Part shown: positions 26,826-36,746 of the stretch, piece by piece
How the letters are laid out: each line of letters begins with the position of its first letter
Numbering within the stretch: position 1 is the first letter of the stretch
Assembly (NCBI RefSeq): GCF_031453995.1
Contig: NZ_JAVDPZ010000001.1
Coordinates: forward strand, 124,001 to 188,000
DNA: 64,000 nucleotides
Reading direction: 5' to 3'
Source: Nitrobacter vulgaris
GTDB lineage: Bacteria; Pseudomonadota; Alphaproteobacteria; Rhizobiales; Xanthobacteraceae
Translations under genes and position numbers: made by a program
Notes under the pieces: model-generated
Database searches by the model: none
What the model was told of the DNA's origin: nothing
Seen by the model: the letters and a program-made list of their open reading frames with translations, nothing else

Positions 26826-27791
26826 ATGCGGACCTTCCTGATGTCTCTTGGTGTGGTTCTGGTCGCGGCGTCCGTGCAAGCGGCGGACATCAAGGGCGGC
26901 AAGGATCATCCGTTGCTGCCGCGTTATGACGGCTCGGAGATCATCCGGTACAAGCAGGAAGCGTTTACCGATTATAAGCTTGTGACCGCGCCCGTTAGAG
27001 ATCACGGCGGAAAGGATAGGAATCCAAATTCCGTGACCCCGCTGGAGGGTAAGTTCACGCAGATCTCCTACAAGATGCCGGAAGGCCGCGCGGCATTGGA
27101 GGTGTTCCGCAACTACGAGCAGGCGATCAAGAAAGCCGGCTTCGAGACGCTCTTCACTTGCGAGCGCGAGGCATGCGGCGGGCGAAACTTCAGCCTCGCT
27201 ATCGCCGGCGACCCGCTCTACATGCTGTTCGGAGACCAGCAGGCCGACCAGCGCTACATCGCCGCGCGACTCAAGCGGGCCGAAGGCGACGTCTATGCCT
27301 CGCTCTATGTCATCATGCACCGCTCGGGCGGTGGACCGCTCAAGGACCGTGCACTGGCGCTTCTCGAAATCACCGAAGCCAAGCCAATGGAGGAACGGAT
27401 GGTGGTGGTGGACTCGTCCGCCATGCAGCGTGATATCATCGCACAGGGACGTGTCGCGGTTCACGGCATCCTGTTCGACTTCGACAAAGACACCATGCGT
27501 TCCGATTCGAAACCGCAGATCGAAGAGATCGCCAAGCTCTTAAATGAGCAGCCCAATATGAAAGTGCTGATTGTCGGACATACCGATTCCAAGGGAGCGC
27601 TCGACTACAACCGCGACCTGTCGTATCGCCGCGCACGATCCATTGTTGAGACTCTTAGCCGCGACTATGGCGTCGTCGCGGCGCGTCTGACTCCACTTGG
27701 AGTCGGGATGGCTGCCCCGATGGCGACCAACCGCACCGAAGAAGGTCGTGCGCTGAACCGGCGGGTCGAGCTGGTAGACGCCACGAATTGA
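26826..27791 (+). CDS. OmpA-family protein with DUF4892-like N-domain
   Basis: A 321-aa exported protein. The signal peptide is at 1-19; the N-terminal domain (about 20-190) resembles DUF4892, with two cysteines in FTCEREACGG. The C-terminal OmpA domain (about 210-315) has ILFDFDKDT and the peptidoglycan-binding motif GHTDSKGALDYNRDLSYRRA. It probably ties the outer membrane or a periplasmic assembly to peptidoglycan. AAGGA lies just before the ATG. It sits between pdhC and lpdA, an odd place for an envelope protein. Confidence 0.85.
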   Translation: MRTFLMSLGVVLVAASVQAADIKGGKDHPLLPRYDGSEIIRYKQEAFTDYKLVTAPVRDHGGKDRNPNSVTPLEGKFTQISYKMPEGRAALEVFRNYEQAIKKAGFETLFTCEREACGGRNFSLAIAGDPLYMLFGDQQADQRYIAARLKRAEGDVYASLYVIMHRSGGGPLKDRALALLEITEAKPMEERMVVVDSSAMQRDIIAQGRVAVHGILFDFDKDTMRSDSKPQIEEIAKLLNEQPNMKVLIVGHTDSKGALDYNRDLSYRRARSIVETLSRDYGVVAARLTPLGVGMAAPMATNRTEEGRALNRRVELVDATN

Positions 27792-27809
27792 GGACAGAAA
27801 GCAGAAGCC

Positions 27810-29231
27810 ATGCCTGATACCTCCTTCGACGTCGTCATCATTGGCTCCGGTCCGGGCGGTTACGTCACCGCGATCCGTGCCGCCCAGCTTGGATTCAAAA
27901 CAGCAATCGTCGAGAAGCAACATCTCGGCGGCATCTGCCTGAACTGGGGCTGCATTCCGACAAAGGCGCTGCTGCGCTCCGCGGAAATCTATCACTACAT
28001 GCAGCACGCCAAGGATTACGGCTTGTCGGCGGAGAAGGTCAGCTATGATCCGAAGGCTGTCGTGCAGCGCTCGCGCGGCGTGTCCAAGCGCCTTAATGAA
28101 GGCGTCGGCTTCCTGATGAAGAAGAACAAGATCACCGTGATCTGGGGCGATGCATCCATCGATGCGCCCGGAAGGATCACGGTGAAGGCCGGCAGCGCCG
28201 ATGCCCCGAAGGGCGTGCTGGGTGCGGGCAGCTATCAGGCCAAGCACATCATCGTCGCGACCGGGGCGCGGCCGCGCGTGCTGCCGGGGCTGGAAGGCGA
28301 CAAGAAGCTGGTCTGGACCTATTTCGAGGCGATGGTGCCCGATCGCGTGCCCAAGTCCCTGCTCGTCGTCGGCTCCGGCGCGATCGGCATCGAATTCGCC
28401 TCATTCTTCCGCACCATGGGGGCCGAGGTCACAGTTGTTGAGGTGCTGCCGCAGATCCTCCCCGTGGAGGATGCCGAGATCGCCGGCCTTGCCCGCAAGC
28501 AGTTCGAGAAGCAGGGCATCAAGATCATGACCGGCGCCAAGGTGACCAAGCTCGACAGGAAGGCGGACAGCGTCGTCGCCACCATTGACGCAGGCGATGG
28601 CAAGCCGGTTACCGCCGAGTTCGAGCGGGTGATTTCGGCGGTCGGCGTGGTCGGCAATATCGAAAATCTCGGATTGGAAAAGCTCGGCGTGAAAACTGAT
28701 CGTGGCTGCATCGTGATCGACGGCTATGGCAGGACCAACGTACCTGGCATTTATGCGATCGGCGATGTCGCGGGACCGCCGATGCTGGCGCACAAGGCCG
28801 AGCATGAGGGGGTCATTTGCATCGAAACCATCAAGGGGCTGAAAACGCACCCAATGGACAAGCTGCTCATCCCGGGCTGCACATATTGTCACCCGCAAAT
28901 CGCGTCTGTCGGCCTGACCGAAGCCAAGGCCAAGGAGGCGGGCAAGGACATCCGTGTCGGCCGCTTCCCGTTCGCAGGCAACGGCAAGGCCATAGCGCTA
29001 GGCGAGGATCAGGGGCTGGTGAAGGTCATCTTCGACAAGACGACTGGGCAATTGCTCGGCGCGCACATGGTCGGCGCGGAAGTCACCGAACTGATCCAGG
29101 GTTACGTGGTTGCGATGAACCTGGAGACGACCGAGCAGGAATTGATGCACACCATCTTCCCGCATCCGACGCTCTCGGAAATGATGAAGGAAGCGGTCCT
29201 CGACGCCTACGGGCGCGTGCTGAACATGTAA
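27810..29231 (+). CDS. lpdA: Dihydrolipoamide dehydrogenase (PDH E3)
   Basis: A 473-aa flavoprotein that reoxidises dihydrolipoamide with NAD. It has the FAD motif GSGPGGYVTAIRAAQLG, the redox disulfide Cys43/Cys48 in GGICLNWGCIPTKALL, the NAD-binding GSGAIGIEFASFF, the second FAD motif ending YAIGDVAGPPMLAHKA, and the terminal catalytic HPTLSE. By position it serves the pyruvate dehydrogenase complex. It closes the pdh cluster. Confidence 0.97.
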   Translation: MPDTSFDVVIIGSGPGGYVTAIRAAQLGFKTAIVEKQHLGGICLNWGCIPTKALLRSAEIYHYMQHAKDYGLSAEKVSYDPKAVVQRSRGVSKRLNEGVGFLMKKNKITVIWGDASIDAPGRITVKAGSADAPKGVLGAGSYQAKHIIVATGARPRVLPGLEGDKKLVWTYFEAMVPDRVPKSLLVVGSGAIGIEFASFFRTMGAEVTVVEVLPQILPVEDAEIAGLARKQFEKQGIKIMTGAKVTKLDRKADSVVATIDAGDGKPVTAEFERVISAVGVVGNIENLGLEKLGVKTDRGCIVIDGYGRTNVPGIYAIGDVAGPPMLAHKAEHEGVICIETIKGLKTHPMDKLLIPGCTYCHPQIASVGLTEAKAKEAGKDIRVGRFPFAGNGKAIALGEDQGLVKVIFDKTTGQLLGAHMVGAEVTELIQGYVVAMNLETTEQELMHTIFPHPTLSEMMKEAVLDAYGRVLNM

Positions 29232-29916
29232 GAGCAATAGCGGGTTTGGACAGCAACCGCGCATGCTCGGATTTAGCCTGCTCGGACTACCGCAAAACTG
29301 GACATTGCTCGGTCAGAATCCGCGCGAGTTATTGATTGAGGGCACATACCGCGGAGCAACAGAGCCATGTTGCCCCGCGATATCGTTGTTGCCAGGTCGC
29401 AACACCAGCCGGTCATTTAACCCTACAAACAGGTGGCTCTTGCAGACGCCGCTATTTAGCCACACCCCTTCGTGAAGAATTTACCCGTCGGCTAAAAGGC
29501 TGGCGCTTTTGGTGGCTCGGACGTCCCGGAAGCGTCTTCAGAAAAAATGGCCGCTGGGAGGAGTGGGTTCGCGATGGACGTCGAGGCGGGCATCAAGGGC
29601 AGGCTGTCGAACCGTCACCTCGCGGAAGGTCAGACGTGCGTGCCCGGCCGTTCGGGTTCGTATGGCGCGCGATGGATCGTTTCGCTTAACCCTGCCGGGC
29701 TCGCGATCGTTGTTGGCCACGCCCGAATCTTACCGGCGGTCGGCCGGCCTTCTGACGTAAATTTGATTTGTGCCCGATGCCTTGACCGCGAGACCGAATG
29801 GCGGATCGGCGCGACTAATCCTACATCCGGCGAGCGCACAAAATACGCTCGGCAGTTTGGACAAATGTTTAGTGGTACCCTGACCTATTCGGGCGGGATG
29901 TTCGAGAAGTTGCGTT
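29232..29916. other. Long intergenic region after lpdA
   Basis: A plus-strand frame of 127 codons (29547-29930) begins with ATG and overlaps the next gene by 14 nt, but its product matches no family I know. The region is the likely promoter and leader zone of the ExoR-like gene. A lipA gene, which I would expect near lpdA in relatives, is not here. No RNA gene or clear terminator is seen. Confidence 0.35.
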
Positions 29917-30732
29917 ATGCGGATGGCTAGGAGCACAGCTTTTGCGTTGGCGTGGAGCGTGGCGTGCGTGAGCGCGTCGGCCTTTGCCTTCGATGGAACC
30001 GTGGCCGGACAGCAGGATGCCGCCGCGGCGCTTCCCGTAGCCACTGCGCCCCTCGCTGGTGGGGAGACGCTGAAAAAGGCGGTGGCCCCGAGCGCGTCGT
30101 TGACAGCCTTGCAGTATGCGGCCGAGGGTGGGCACCCGATTGCCCAGTGGCGGCTGGGGCGTATGTACGCCAACGGCGACGGCGTCACCCAGGATGATCT
30201 ACGCGCTTTCCAGTACTTCAGCCGTATTGCCAATGCGCATGCCGAGGACAGCCCTTCGGCGCCGCAGGCCCCCGTTGTGGCCAATGCGTTTGTTGCGCTT
30301 GGACGCTATTACCTACAGGGGATTCCTAACTCGACCATCAAGCGCGACGCCGAGCGCGCGCGAGAGATGTTTTCCTATGCGGCCTCCTACTTCGGCAATG
30401 CCGATGCGCAATACGATCTGGCGCGGCTTTATCTGAAAGGGGTCGGAGCTCCTCACGATGTCAAGTACGGCGCCCGTTGGCTAGGCCTTGCGGCGCAAAA
30501 GGGCCAGCATCAGGCGCAGGCGATGCTCGGCAAGATGCTGTTTGTCGGCGATCAGTTACCCCGGCAGGCTGCGCGCGGGCTGATGTGGCTGACGCTGGCA
30601 CGCGATGCCGCTCAGCCGGACGAGACCTGGATCACCGAGAGTTACAATAAGGCGATCGCGAAGGCTTCGGAAGACGACCGCGCCATGGCGCTGCAGATGC
30701 TGGAGCACTGGGTGCAGGGACGGCGGGACTAG
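29917..30732 (+). CDS. ExoR-like exported Sel1-repeat protein
   Basis: A 271-aa protein with a signal peptide (about 1-24) and then Sel1/TPR-like repeats, for example AEGGHPIAQWRLGRMYANG, FVALGRYYLQGIP, NADAQYDLARLYLKG and QHQAQAMLGKMLFVG. This is the layout of rhizobial ExoR, a periplasmic inhibitor of the ChvG/ExoS sensor kinase controlling exopolysaccharide and motility. The size matches. The regulatory role is inferred from the family; no sensor kinase is in the window. An in-frame ATG at 29923 is an equally good start. Confidence 0.75.
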   Translation: MRMARSTAFALAWSVACVSASAFAFDGTVAGQQDAAAALPVATAPLAGGETLKKAVAPSASLTALQYAAEGGHPIAQWRLGRMYANGDGVTQDDLRAFQYFSRIANAHAEDSPSAPQAPVVANAFVALGRYYLQGIPNSTIKRDAERAREMFSYAASYFGNADAQYDLARLYLKGVGAPHDVKYGARWLGLAAQKGQHQAQAMLGKMLFVGDQLPRQAARGLMWLTLARDAAQPDETWITESYNKAIAKASEDDRAMALQMLEHWVQGRRD

Positions 30733-30794
30733 CGCGGAAGTGCGGTAGCGGTCCGCCGTATAGCTCTGAAATCTCGAAAACAAAGACTGCGTCG

Positions 30795-31595
30795 CTAAGG
30801 CTGTCCGGCGGGGATCAGATCCAGATCGATCCAGACGGGAACATGGTCGGACGCCTTCTCCCAGCCGCGGACATGACGATCGATTCCTACTCCGCTGAGC
30901 CGGTCACTGGCTTGCGGCGACAGCAGCAGATGATCGATCCGCAATCCGTTGTTCTTCTGCCAGGCGCCGGCCTGATAATCCCAGAAGGTATATTCCCCCG
31001 CGGCATCCGACACCGCTCGTAACGCGTCGGTCAGGCCCAGCCCGAGCAACGTCTGAAACGCTTGCCGTGTTTGCGGGCGAAACAAGGCATCATCGACCCA
31101 TGCGGAAGGGTTGTACACGTCACCCGCTGTAGGGATGACGTTAAAATCGCCCGCAAGTACGAAGGATTCTTCGCTTTTCAGTCGCTCTTTTGAATACTCA
31201 ATAAGTCGCGATATCCATCTGAGTTTGTAAGGATATTTCTCGGTGTTCGGTGGATTTCCATTGGGCAAATAGAGACAGGCGATCCGGACGACCCCTTGCT
31301 TGAGTGAAACAACGCCTTCAAGGAATCGCGACTGCACGTCGTCGTCATCGCCGGCTAGCCGAGGCCGAGTTTCGTCGAACGGGAACTTCGATAGCAGCGC
31401 CACGCCATTAAAGGTCTTCTGACCGTGCGTCACCACATTGTAGCCGAGCGCCTCAATGGCTTCGCGCGGGAATTGTTCATCAACGCATTTGATTTCCTGG
31501 AGACAAGCGACATCGGGCGCGGTCTCCCGCAGCCAGGCGAGCAGGTGATCCAGGCGCTGCCGGACCGAATTGACGTTCCAGGTGGCTATGCGCAT
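30795..31595 (-). CDS. xthA: Exodeoxyribonuclease III
   Basis: A 266-aa endonuclease/exonuclease/phosphatase-fold enzyme that cuts abasic sites and repairs 3' ends. Seen: the N-terminal MRIATWNVNSVRQRL, catalytic Glu in LQEIKC, GDFNV, and the terminal DHVPVWIDLDL with the catalytic His. The ATG at 31595 gives the universal N-terminus; the frame continues 39 nt upstream without homology. It converges on the ExoR-like gene. Confidence 0.95.
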   Translation of the reverse strand: MRIATWNVNSVRQRLDHLLAWLRETAPDVACLQEIKCVDEQFPREAIEALGYNVVTHGQKTFNGVALLSKFPFDETRPRLAGDDDDVQSRFLEGVVSLKQGVVRIACLYLPNGNPPNTEKYPYKLRWISRLIEYSKERLKSEESFVLAGDFNVIPTAGDVYNPSAWVDDALFRPQTRQAFQTLLGLGLTDALRAVSDAAGEYTFWDYQAGAWQKNNGLRIDHLLLSPQASDRLSGVGIDRHVRGWEKASDHVPVWIDLDLIPAGQP

Positions 31596-31695
31596 GAGAC
31601 GGTTCCGCGTGCGATGACCGACATGATCGGGCAATCCCGCGCAAAGGTCTTCTTTCGGCGGAGGAGCGGGTCAATCCCGCGCATGACATGAAAGC

Positions 31696-32028
31696 CTAGA
31701 TCGAAAAGCTCGTGCCGCAGCCGCAGGACGCGGTGGCGTTCGGATTGACCACCCGGAACGACGCTCCGATAAGATCGTCAACGAAATCAACTTCGGACCC
31801 GCTCAGGAACGGGACGGAGGCTGGATCGACGAGCACCACTGCGGAATCTCGCGCGATCACCAGATCATCGTCCGCTTTGGCCCGTTCGATGTCGAATTTG
31901 TATTGAAAGCCCGAGCAGCCGCCGCCTTCGACGCTGATGCGCAACATGGCGCCGTCACCCTCGGATTTCAGGATTTCCCCGATCCGCCGCGCCGCGCGCT
32001 CGCTGACGGTGATGTTGGTTTCTGTCAT
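31696..32028 (-). CDS. erpA: A-type iron-sulfur carrier (HesB/IscA/ErpA family)
   Basis: A 110-aa Fe-S cluster carrier with the three conserved cysteines: Cys38 in EGGGCSGFQY and Cys102/Cys104 in ASCGCGTSF. It delivers clusters to target apoproteins. ErpA, IscA and SufA cannot be told apart reliably here; the symbol is provisional. The ATG at 32028 gives the usual N-terminus. Divergent from dgt, as in related genomes. Confidence 0.9.
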   Translation of the reverse strand: MTETNITVSERAARRIGEILKSEGDGAMLRISVEGGGCSGFQYKFDIERAKADDDLVIARDSAVVLVDPASVPFLSGSEVDFVDDLIGASFRVVNPNATASCGCGTSFSI

Positions 32029-32138
32029 CCTGCGACTCCGTATGAGATGGCGGATATTGTCCAATATTTTGAATTACCCGCAAGCCATAGTTAAGTGCCC
32101 GGGCAACAGAATCAAACGATCGGAAGGGGGCAATTGGC

Positions 32139-33353
32139 GTGGCAGTCGGAATGGCAGCTCCCCGCGCGCCTTTTGCCAGCGAGCCCGACCGCAGCCGCGG
32201 TCGGTTGTATGACGAGCCGCCGAGCCGGACCCGCAGCGCGTTCCGGCGAGATTGCGACCGGGTGATCCATTCGACGGCGTTCCGGCGGCTGAAACACAAG
32301 ACCCAGGTGTTCGTCTATCATGAGGGCGATCACTTCCGGACCCGGCTCACCCATACCCTCGAGGTGGCGCAGATCGCCCGCGCGCTGGCCCGGCAGCTCG
32401 GGCTCGATGAGGATCTGACGGAAGCGCTGGCGCTGGCGCATGATCTCGGCCATCCGCCGTTCGGCCACGCCGGCGAACGGGCGCTGGACCTCTGTCTCGG
32501 TCCGTATGGCGGTTTCGACCACAACGCGCAGACGCTGCGGATCGTAACCCTTTTGGAACACCGCTACCCGGATTTCGATGGCCTTAACCTCACCTGGGAA
32601 ACGCTAGAGGGGATCGTCAAGCACAACGGTCCGCTGACGGATGCCGCGGGGAACGCCATTGGACGTTATCAGTGTCGCGGCGTTCCACTGGGTATCGTCG
32701 ATTTCAACCGGACCTGCGATCTGGAGCTATGGAGCTTCGCCTCGCTCGAGGCGCAGGTTGCGGCCATTGCCGACGACATCGCCTATAACACCCATGACAT
32801 CGACGATGGCTTGCGCGCCGGCTTGTTCGCTGTCGATGATCTGAAGGAAATGCCGTTAACTGACGGAATAATCGCCGATATCACACGCCGTCATCCGACG
32901 TTGGATCATGGCCGGCGCGGCGCCGAATTGGTGCGTGAGCTGATCTCCTATCTGATCATGGCCGTTTTGTCCGAGGCGGGCACGCGGCTTGCCGTTGCGC
33001 AGCCGCGGTCGGTCGATGACGTGCGGCGGCACTCTGCGCCGCTGCTTGCCTTTCCGACGGAGGCGGCGGAGGCCGAGACTCGGATCAAGGCGTTTCTCAA
33101 ACAACGGATGTATCGCCATCCCCGCGTCGTGCGGGTGATGGATCAGGCCGAGACCATTGTTCGGGACCTGTTTGTGCGCTACCGCGACGATCCGGCGGCG
33201 CTGCCTGCCGAATGGCTGCCGGAGGATGGCGACAACCGCGAATTCGATGCCGAAAAGGCGCGCAGGGTCGGCAATTTCATCGCCGGGATGACCGACCGGT
33301 TCGCTATCAACGAGCACAGGCGCCTTTTTGACTCGACTCCGGAATTGCGTTAG
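32139..33353 (+). CDS. dgt: dGTP triphosphohydrolase-like protein
   Basis: A 404-aa HD-domain protein hydrolysing dNTPs to nucleoside and triphosphate. The metal site is formed by HTLEV (about 69), the HD pair in LAHDLGHPPFGHAGE (about 104-118) and a later Asp in YNTHDIDDGL. The N-terminus SRTRSAFRRDCDRVIHSTAFRRLKHKTQV is diagnostic. The GTG start at 32139 sits before a variable lead; an ATG follows 12 nt later. Upstream of argS by 38 nt. Confidence 0.92.
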   Translation: MAVGMAAPRAPFASEPDRSRGRLYDEPPSRTRSAFRRDCDRVIHSTAFRRLKHKTQVFVYHEGDHFRTRLTHTLEVAQIARALARQLGLDEDLTEALALAHDLGHPPFGHAGERALDLCLGPYGGFDHNAQTLRIVTLLEHRYPDFDGLNLTWETLEGIVKHNGPLTDAAGNAIGRYQCRGVPLGIVDFNRTCDLELWSFASLEAQVAAIADDIAYNTHDIDDGLRAGLFAVDDLKEMPLTDGIIADITRRHPTLDHGRRGAELVRELISYLIMAVLSEAGTRLAVAQPRSVDDVRRHSAPLLAFPTEAAEAETRIKAFLKQRMYRHPRVVRVMDQAETIVRDLFVRYRDDPAALPAEWLPEDGDNREFDAEKARRVGNFIAGMTDRFAINEHRRLFDSTPELR

Positions 33354-33391
33354 GCGGCGCGTATTCCAGTTCCACTCAAATCGCAGAAATC

Positions 33392-35185
33392 ATGACCAAT
33401 TCCAGTCCATCGCAGCATCTTTTCGCGGATGTGCTTGCGCGCGTGCACAGGGCGTGCGCCGCGCTCGTGGAAGACGGCGCGCTGCCGGCCGGGCTTGATC
33501 TGTCGCGGATCGTGGTTGAGCCGCCGAAAGATGCCGCCCATGGTGACATGGCGACCAACGCTGCCATGGTGCTGGCGAAGGACGCCAAGGCCAAGCCGCG
33601 CGATCTTGCCGAACGGATCGTGACGAAACTGCGCGCCGATGACTTGATCGAAAACGCCGAGATCGCCGGTCCCGGTTTCATCAATCTGACCTTAAAGTTG
33701 CAAGTCTGGTCTAATGTACTGCGCGACCTGCTGCGCGAAGGCGAGGGCTATGGCCGTAGCGCGGCCGGTGCAGGTGAAAAGGTCAACGTCGAATACGTTT
33801 CCGCCAACCCAACCGGCCCCATGCATGTCGGACATTGCCGCGGTGCGGTGTTTGGCGACGCGCTGGCAAGCCTTTTGTCGTTCGCCGGCTATGACGTCAC
33901 GCGCGAATACTACATCAACGATGCGGGCGCGCAGGTCGACGTGCTCGCGCGCTCGGCATTCCTGCGCTATCGCGAGGCACTCGGCGAAAACATCGGCGAA
34001 ATTCCGGAAGGGCTTTACCCCGGCGACTATCTGAAGCCGGTCGGGCAGGCGCTTGCCGACGAGCACGGCGGCAAGCTGTTGAGGGCGCCGGAAGCCGAAT
34101 GGCTTCCCATCGTGCGCGCCATCGCGATCGCCATGATGATGGACATGATCAAGGGCGATCTCGCCGCGCTGAACATACGGCACGAGATGTTCTTCTCGGA
34201 GCGCTCGCTGATTGAGGGCGGTATGGACCGAGTCGCCGCCACCATCGATTTTCTGCGACAGAAGGGCGACGTCTATGAGGGTCGATTGCCGCCGCCGAAG
34301 GGTGCTCCGGTAGAGGACTATGAGGATCGCGAGCAGACTCTGTTCCGCGCCACAGCCTACGGCGACGATGTCGATCGCCCGCTGAAAAAATCGGATGGCG
34401 GTTACACCTACTTCGCCTCCGATATCGCCTATCACAAGACGAAATTCGACCGCGGCTTCCTCAATATGGTCGATGTCTGGGGCGCCGATCACGGCGGCTA
34501 CATCAAGCGCGTTCAGGCAGCGATCAAAGCCGTTACCGCAGGCAAGGCGACGCTCGACGTCAAGATCGTGCAGCTCGTCAAGCTGTTGCGCAACGGCGAG
34601 CCGGTGAAAATGTCAAAGCGCTCCGGCGATTTCGTCACTTTGCGCGACGTAGTCGATGAAGTCGGCTCCGACGCCGTGCGCTTCATGATGCTGTTCCGCA
34701 AGAACGATGCAGTGCTGGATTTCGACCTCGCCAAGGTGATCGAGCAGTCGAAGGACAACCCGGTGTTCTACGTACAGTACGGCCACGCTCGCGGCTTCTC
34801 GATCTTCCGCAACGCGCGGGAAGTGTTCCCGGACCTTCCTGAAACAGATGCGGCGCGGAGGGATTTCCTCGGGGCGGCGGCCATGGAACGGCTGTCTGAT
34901 CCGGCGGAACTCGGATTGCTGCGGCGGCTGGCGCTTTATCCGCGAACCGTGGAAGCGGCGGCGGCGGCACACGAACCGCACCGGATCGCATTCTACCTGT
35001 ATGATCTTGCAAGTGAATTTCACGCGCTTTGGACGAAAGGGCGCGATTTGCCTCATTTACGCTTCATTATCAATAATGATGCACAAATAACCAGGGCACG
35101 GTTGGCGCTGGTTCAGGGTGTTGTCGCTGTTCTGGCATCCGGACTTGCCGTTCTCGGCGTTCACGCGCCGACCGAGATGCGATAG
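33392..35185 (+). CDS. argS: Arginyl-tRNA synthetase
   Basis: A 597-aa class I synthetase. The N-terminal Add-1 domain is followed by the HIGH-type motif MHVGHCRG in VSANPTGPMHVGH, the KMSKRSGD loop (KMSKR at about 408) and a C-terminal DALR anticodon-binding domain ending at about 595. Length is typical. It is followed, after about 100 nt, by the SPOR gene; this order is common in the family. Confidence 0.96.
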   Translation: MTNSSPSQHLFADVLARVHRACAALVEDGALPAGLDLSRIVVEPPKDAAHGDMATNAAMVLAKDAKAKPRDLAERIVTKLRADDLIENAEIAGPGFINLTLKLQVWSNVLRDLLREGEGYGRSAAGAGEKVNVEYVSANPTGPMHVGHCRGAVFGDALASLLSFAGYDVTREYYINDAGAQVDVLARSAFLRYREALGENIGEIPEGLYPGDYLKPVGQALADEHGGKLLRAPEAEWLPIVRAIAIAMMMDMIKGDLAALNIRHEMFFSERSLIEGGMDRVAATIDFLRQKGDVYEGRLPPPKGAPVEDYEDREQTLFRATAYGDDVDRPLKKSDGGYTYFASDIAYHKTKFDRGFLNMVDVWGADHGGYIKRVQAAIKAVTAGKATLDVKIVQLVKLLRNGEPVKMSKRSGDFVTLRDVVDEVGSDAVRFMMLFRKNDAVLDFDLAKVIEQSKDNPVFYVQYGHARGFSIFRNAREVFPDLPETDAARRDFLGAAAMERLSDPAELGLLRRLALYPRTVEAAAAAHEPHRIAFYLYDLASEFHALWTKGRDLPHLRFIINNDAQITRARLALVQGVVAVLASGLAVLGVHAPTEMR

Positions 35186-35286
35186 TGGTTTAGCCATCAT
35201 GAAGGGGATCGTGATGGGCTTGATTGGCAGCTGTTTCGTTTAGAACGAGCGAGTTGGCGCCTTTCCGAAAGGGACGCGACATCACA

Positions 35287-36699
35287 ATGGCTCATCGATA
35301 TCAGGACAGACCTTTCCCGGAGGACGATGATTACGGGCGCGACGATCGGGGCGCGACAACTCCCCCCGAGCCGGATCCGCTTGCGGAACTTGCGCGTCTG
35401 ATTGGTCAGACTGATCCCTTCGGCGATGTCAAACGAGTAGCACCGGTGGCTCCGGTGGATGATCCCGTAGATCATTTTGAGCCGCAGCCCACCGCAGAGG
35501 ATGAGGTTCCAGCCAGTCCGCCGCAGTGGATTCAGAGGCGAATGGCCCAACCTGATCCTTCGCCGGAGCAGTTCGAATCCCCGCCGCATCCGGTTCTGCG
35601 GCGCGCGGCGGTTTATCCCGACAATCAGCATCAGCCGCCTGAGCCAGAGTCATATTATCAGGCTGACCGTTATGACGACGTGCTGTACGGGAGGCGGCCG
35701 GACGAGCAGCCGGCGTATGCGTATGGGGATCATGTTCCACGCGACGCGTATGAAGGCCAGTTTCCGCGCGAGACCTATACGGAAGCGCCATTCGGCTACG
35801 AGAACGGTTATGAGGAAGTTGATCCGGCGCCCGGGCGTCGCGGCAAAATGGCAACCGTGGTCGCGGTTTTAGTGCTCGCCGTGGTCGGTACTGGTGCGGC
35901 GTATGCTTATCGCACCTTTGTTGGAAATGCCCCGAAAGGTGAGCCGCCGGTCATAAGGGCCAACACCGAACCGAACAAGATTGTGCCTCAGCAGGCCACT
36001 TCCGGGGATGCCGTTGGCAAGTTGCTTCAGGACCGAATGTCCTCGGAGAACGGTACCGAGCAGATGGTGTCTCGCGAAGAGCAGCCAGTCAACGTTAAGG
36101 ATGCCGTTAACGCCGGCCCGCGTGTTGTATTCCCGCCGTTGAACCAGAACGGCCATCCGCCGTCCGCAGCAAGCGTGGCTCCGAACATCAAGCCTCCCGC
36201 GACGGCGGCAAACGGAACAGTTGCTGGCGATGAACCACACAGGGTCAGGACCCTGACGGTCCGTGGTGATCCGGCCGATCTAACGGCGGCGGCCGTTGCG
36301 CGGCCTGAGTCCTCCGAATCTCGGCATACGACTCCCACGGGTCCTGCATCCGGGGCAAATGCGCCTCAGTCGGTGTCACCACAGGCTGCCGAACCGCGCA
36401 CCCGAATAGCTTCGACCAATCCGACCCAGCAGGCGCCGATCGTCGGCAGTACTGGGGGTTATTTGGTGCAGGTTTCCTCTCAGCGTAACGAGGCGGACGC
36501 GCGAGCGTCGTTCCGGCACCTGCAGGGTAAATTTCCGGTGCTGGGATCGCGCGCTCCTTTAATCAAACGCGCAGACCTTGGCGCCAAGGGTGTCTACTAT
36601 CGTGCGATGGTCGGTCCGTTCGGTTCCTCCGAGGAGGCCTCGCGTTTCTGCGGAAGCCTCAAATCGGCCGGCGGACAGTGCGTCGTCCAAAGGAATTAA
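35287..36699 (+). CDS. SPOR-domain membrane protein
   Basis: A 470-aa bitopic protein: an acidic, proline-rich cytoplasmic N-terminus (1-180), one membrane helix at about 183-205, a long low-complexity periplasmic linker rich in Ala/Pro/Thr, and a SPOR domain at about 395-470 that binds denuded septal peptidoglycan. It likely works at the division site. The ATG at 35287 follows a run of As and gives the family start MAHRYQDR; a longer frame to 35224 is not supported. Next to nagZ, another cell-wall gene. Confidence 0.88.
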   Translation: MAHRYQDRPFPEDDDYGRDDRGATTPPEPDPLAELARLIGQTDPFGDVKRVAPVAPVDDPVDHFEPQPTAEDEVPASPPQWIQRRMAQPDPSPEQFESPPHPVLRRAAVYPDNQHQPPEPESYYQADRYDDVLYGRRPDEQPAYAYGDHVPRDAYEGQFPRETYTEAPFGYENGYEEVDPAPGRRGKMATVVAVLVLAVVGTGAAYAYRTFVGNAPKGEPPVIRANTEPNKIVPQQATSGDAVGKLLQDRMSSENGTEQMVSREEQPVNVKDAVNAGPRVVFPPLNQNGHPPSAASVAPNIKPPATAANGTVAGDEPHRVRTLTVRGDPADLTAAAVARPESSESRHTTPTGPASGANAPQSVSPQAAEPRTRIASTNPTQQAPIVGSTGGYLVQVSSQRNEADARASFRHLQGKFPVLGSRAPLIKRADLGAKGVYYRAMVGPFGSSEEASRFCGSLKSAGGQCVVQRN

Positions 36700-36746
36700 C
36701 GGCCGATTCCTTGACCGTCGCGGCCGATGAAGGCTAATCGGCTGCC

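Noticed and set aside
29547..29930. Possible 127-aa protein upstream of the ExoR-like gene
   Set aside because: No family features, no signal peptide and a 14-nt overlap with the next start; kept only as a mention in the intergenic entry.
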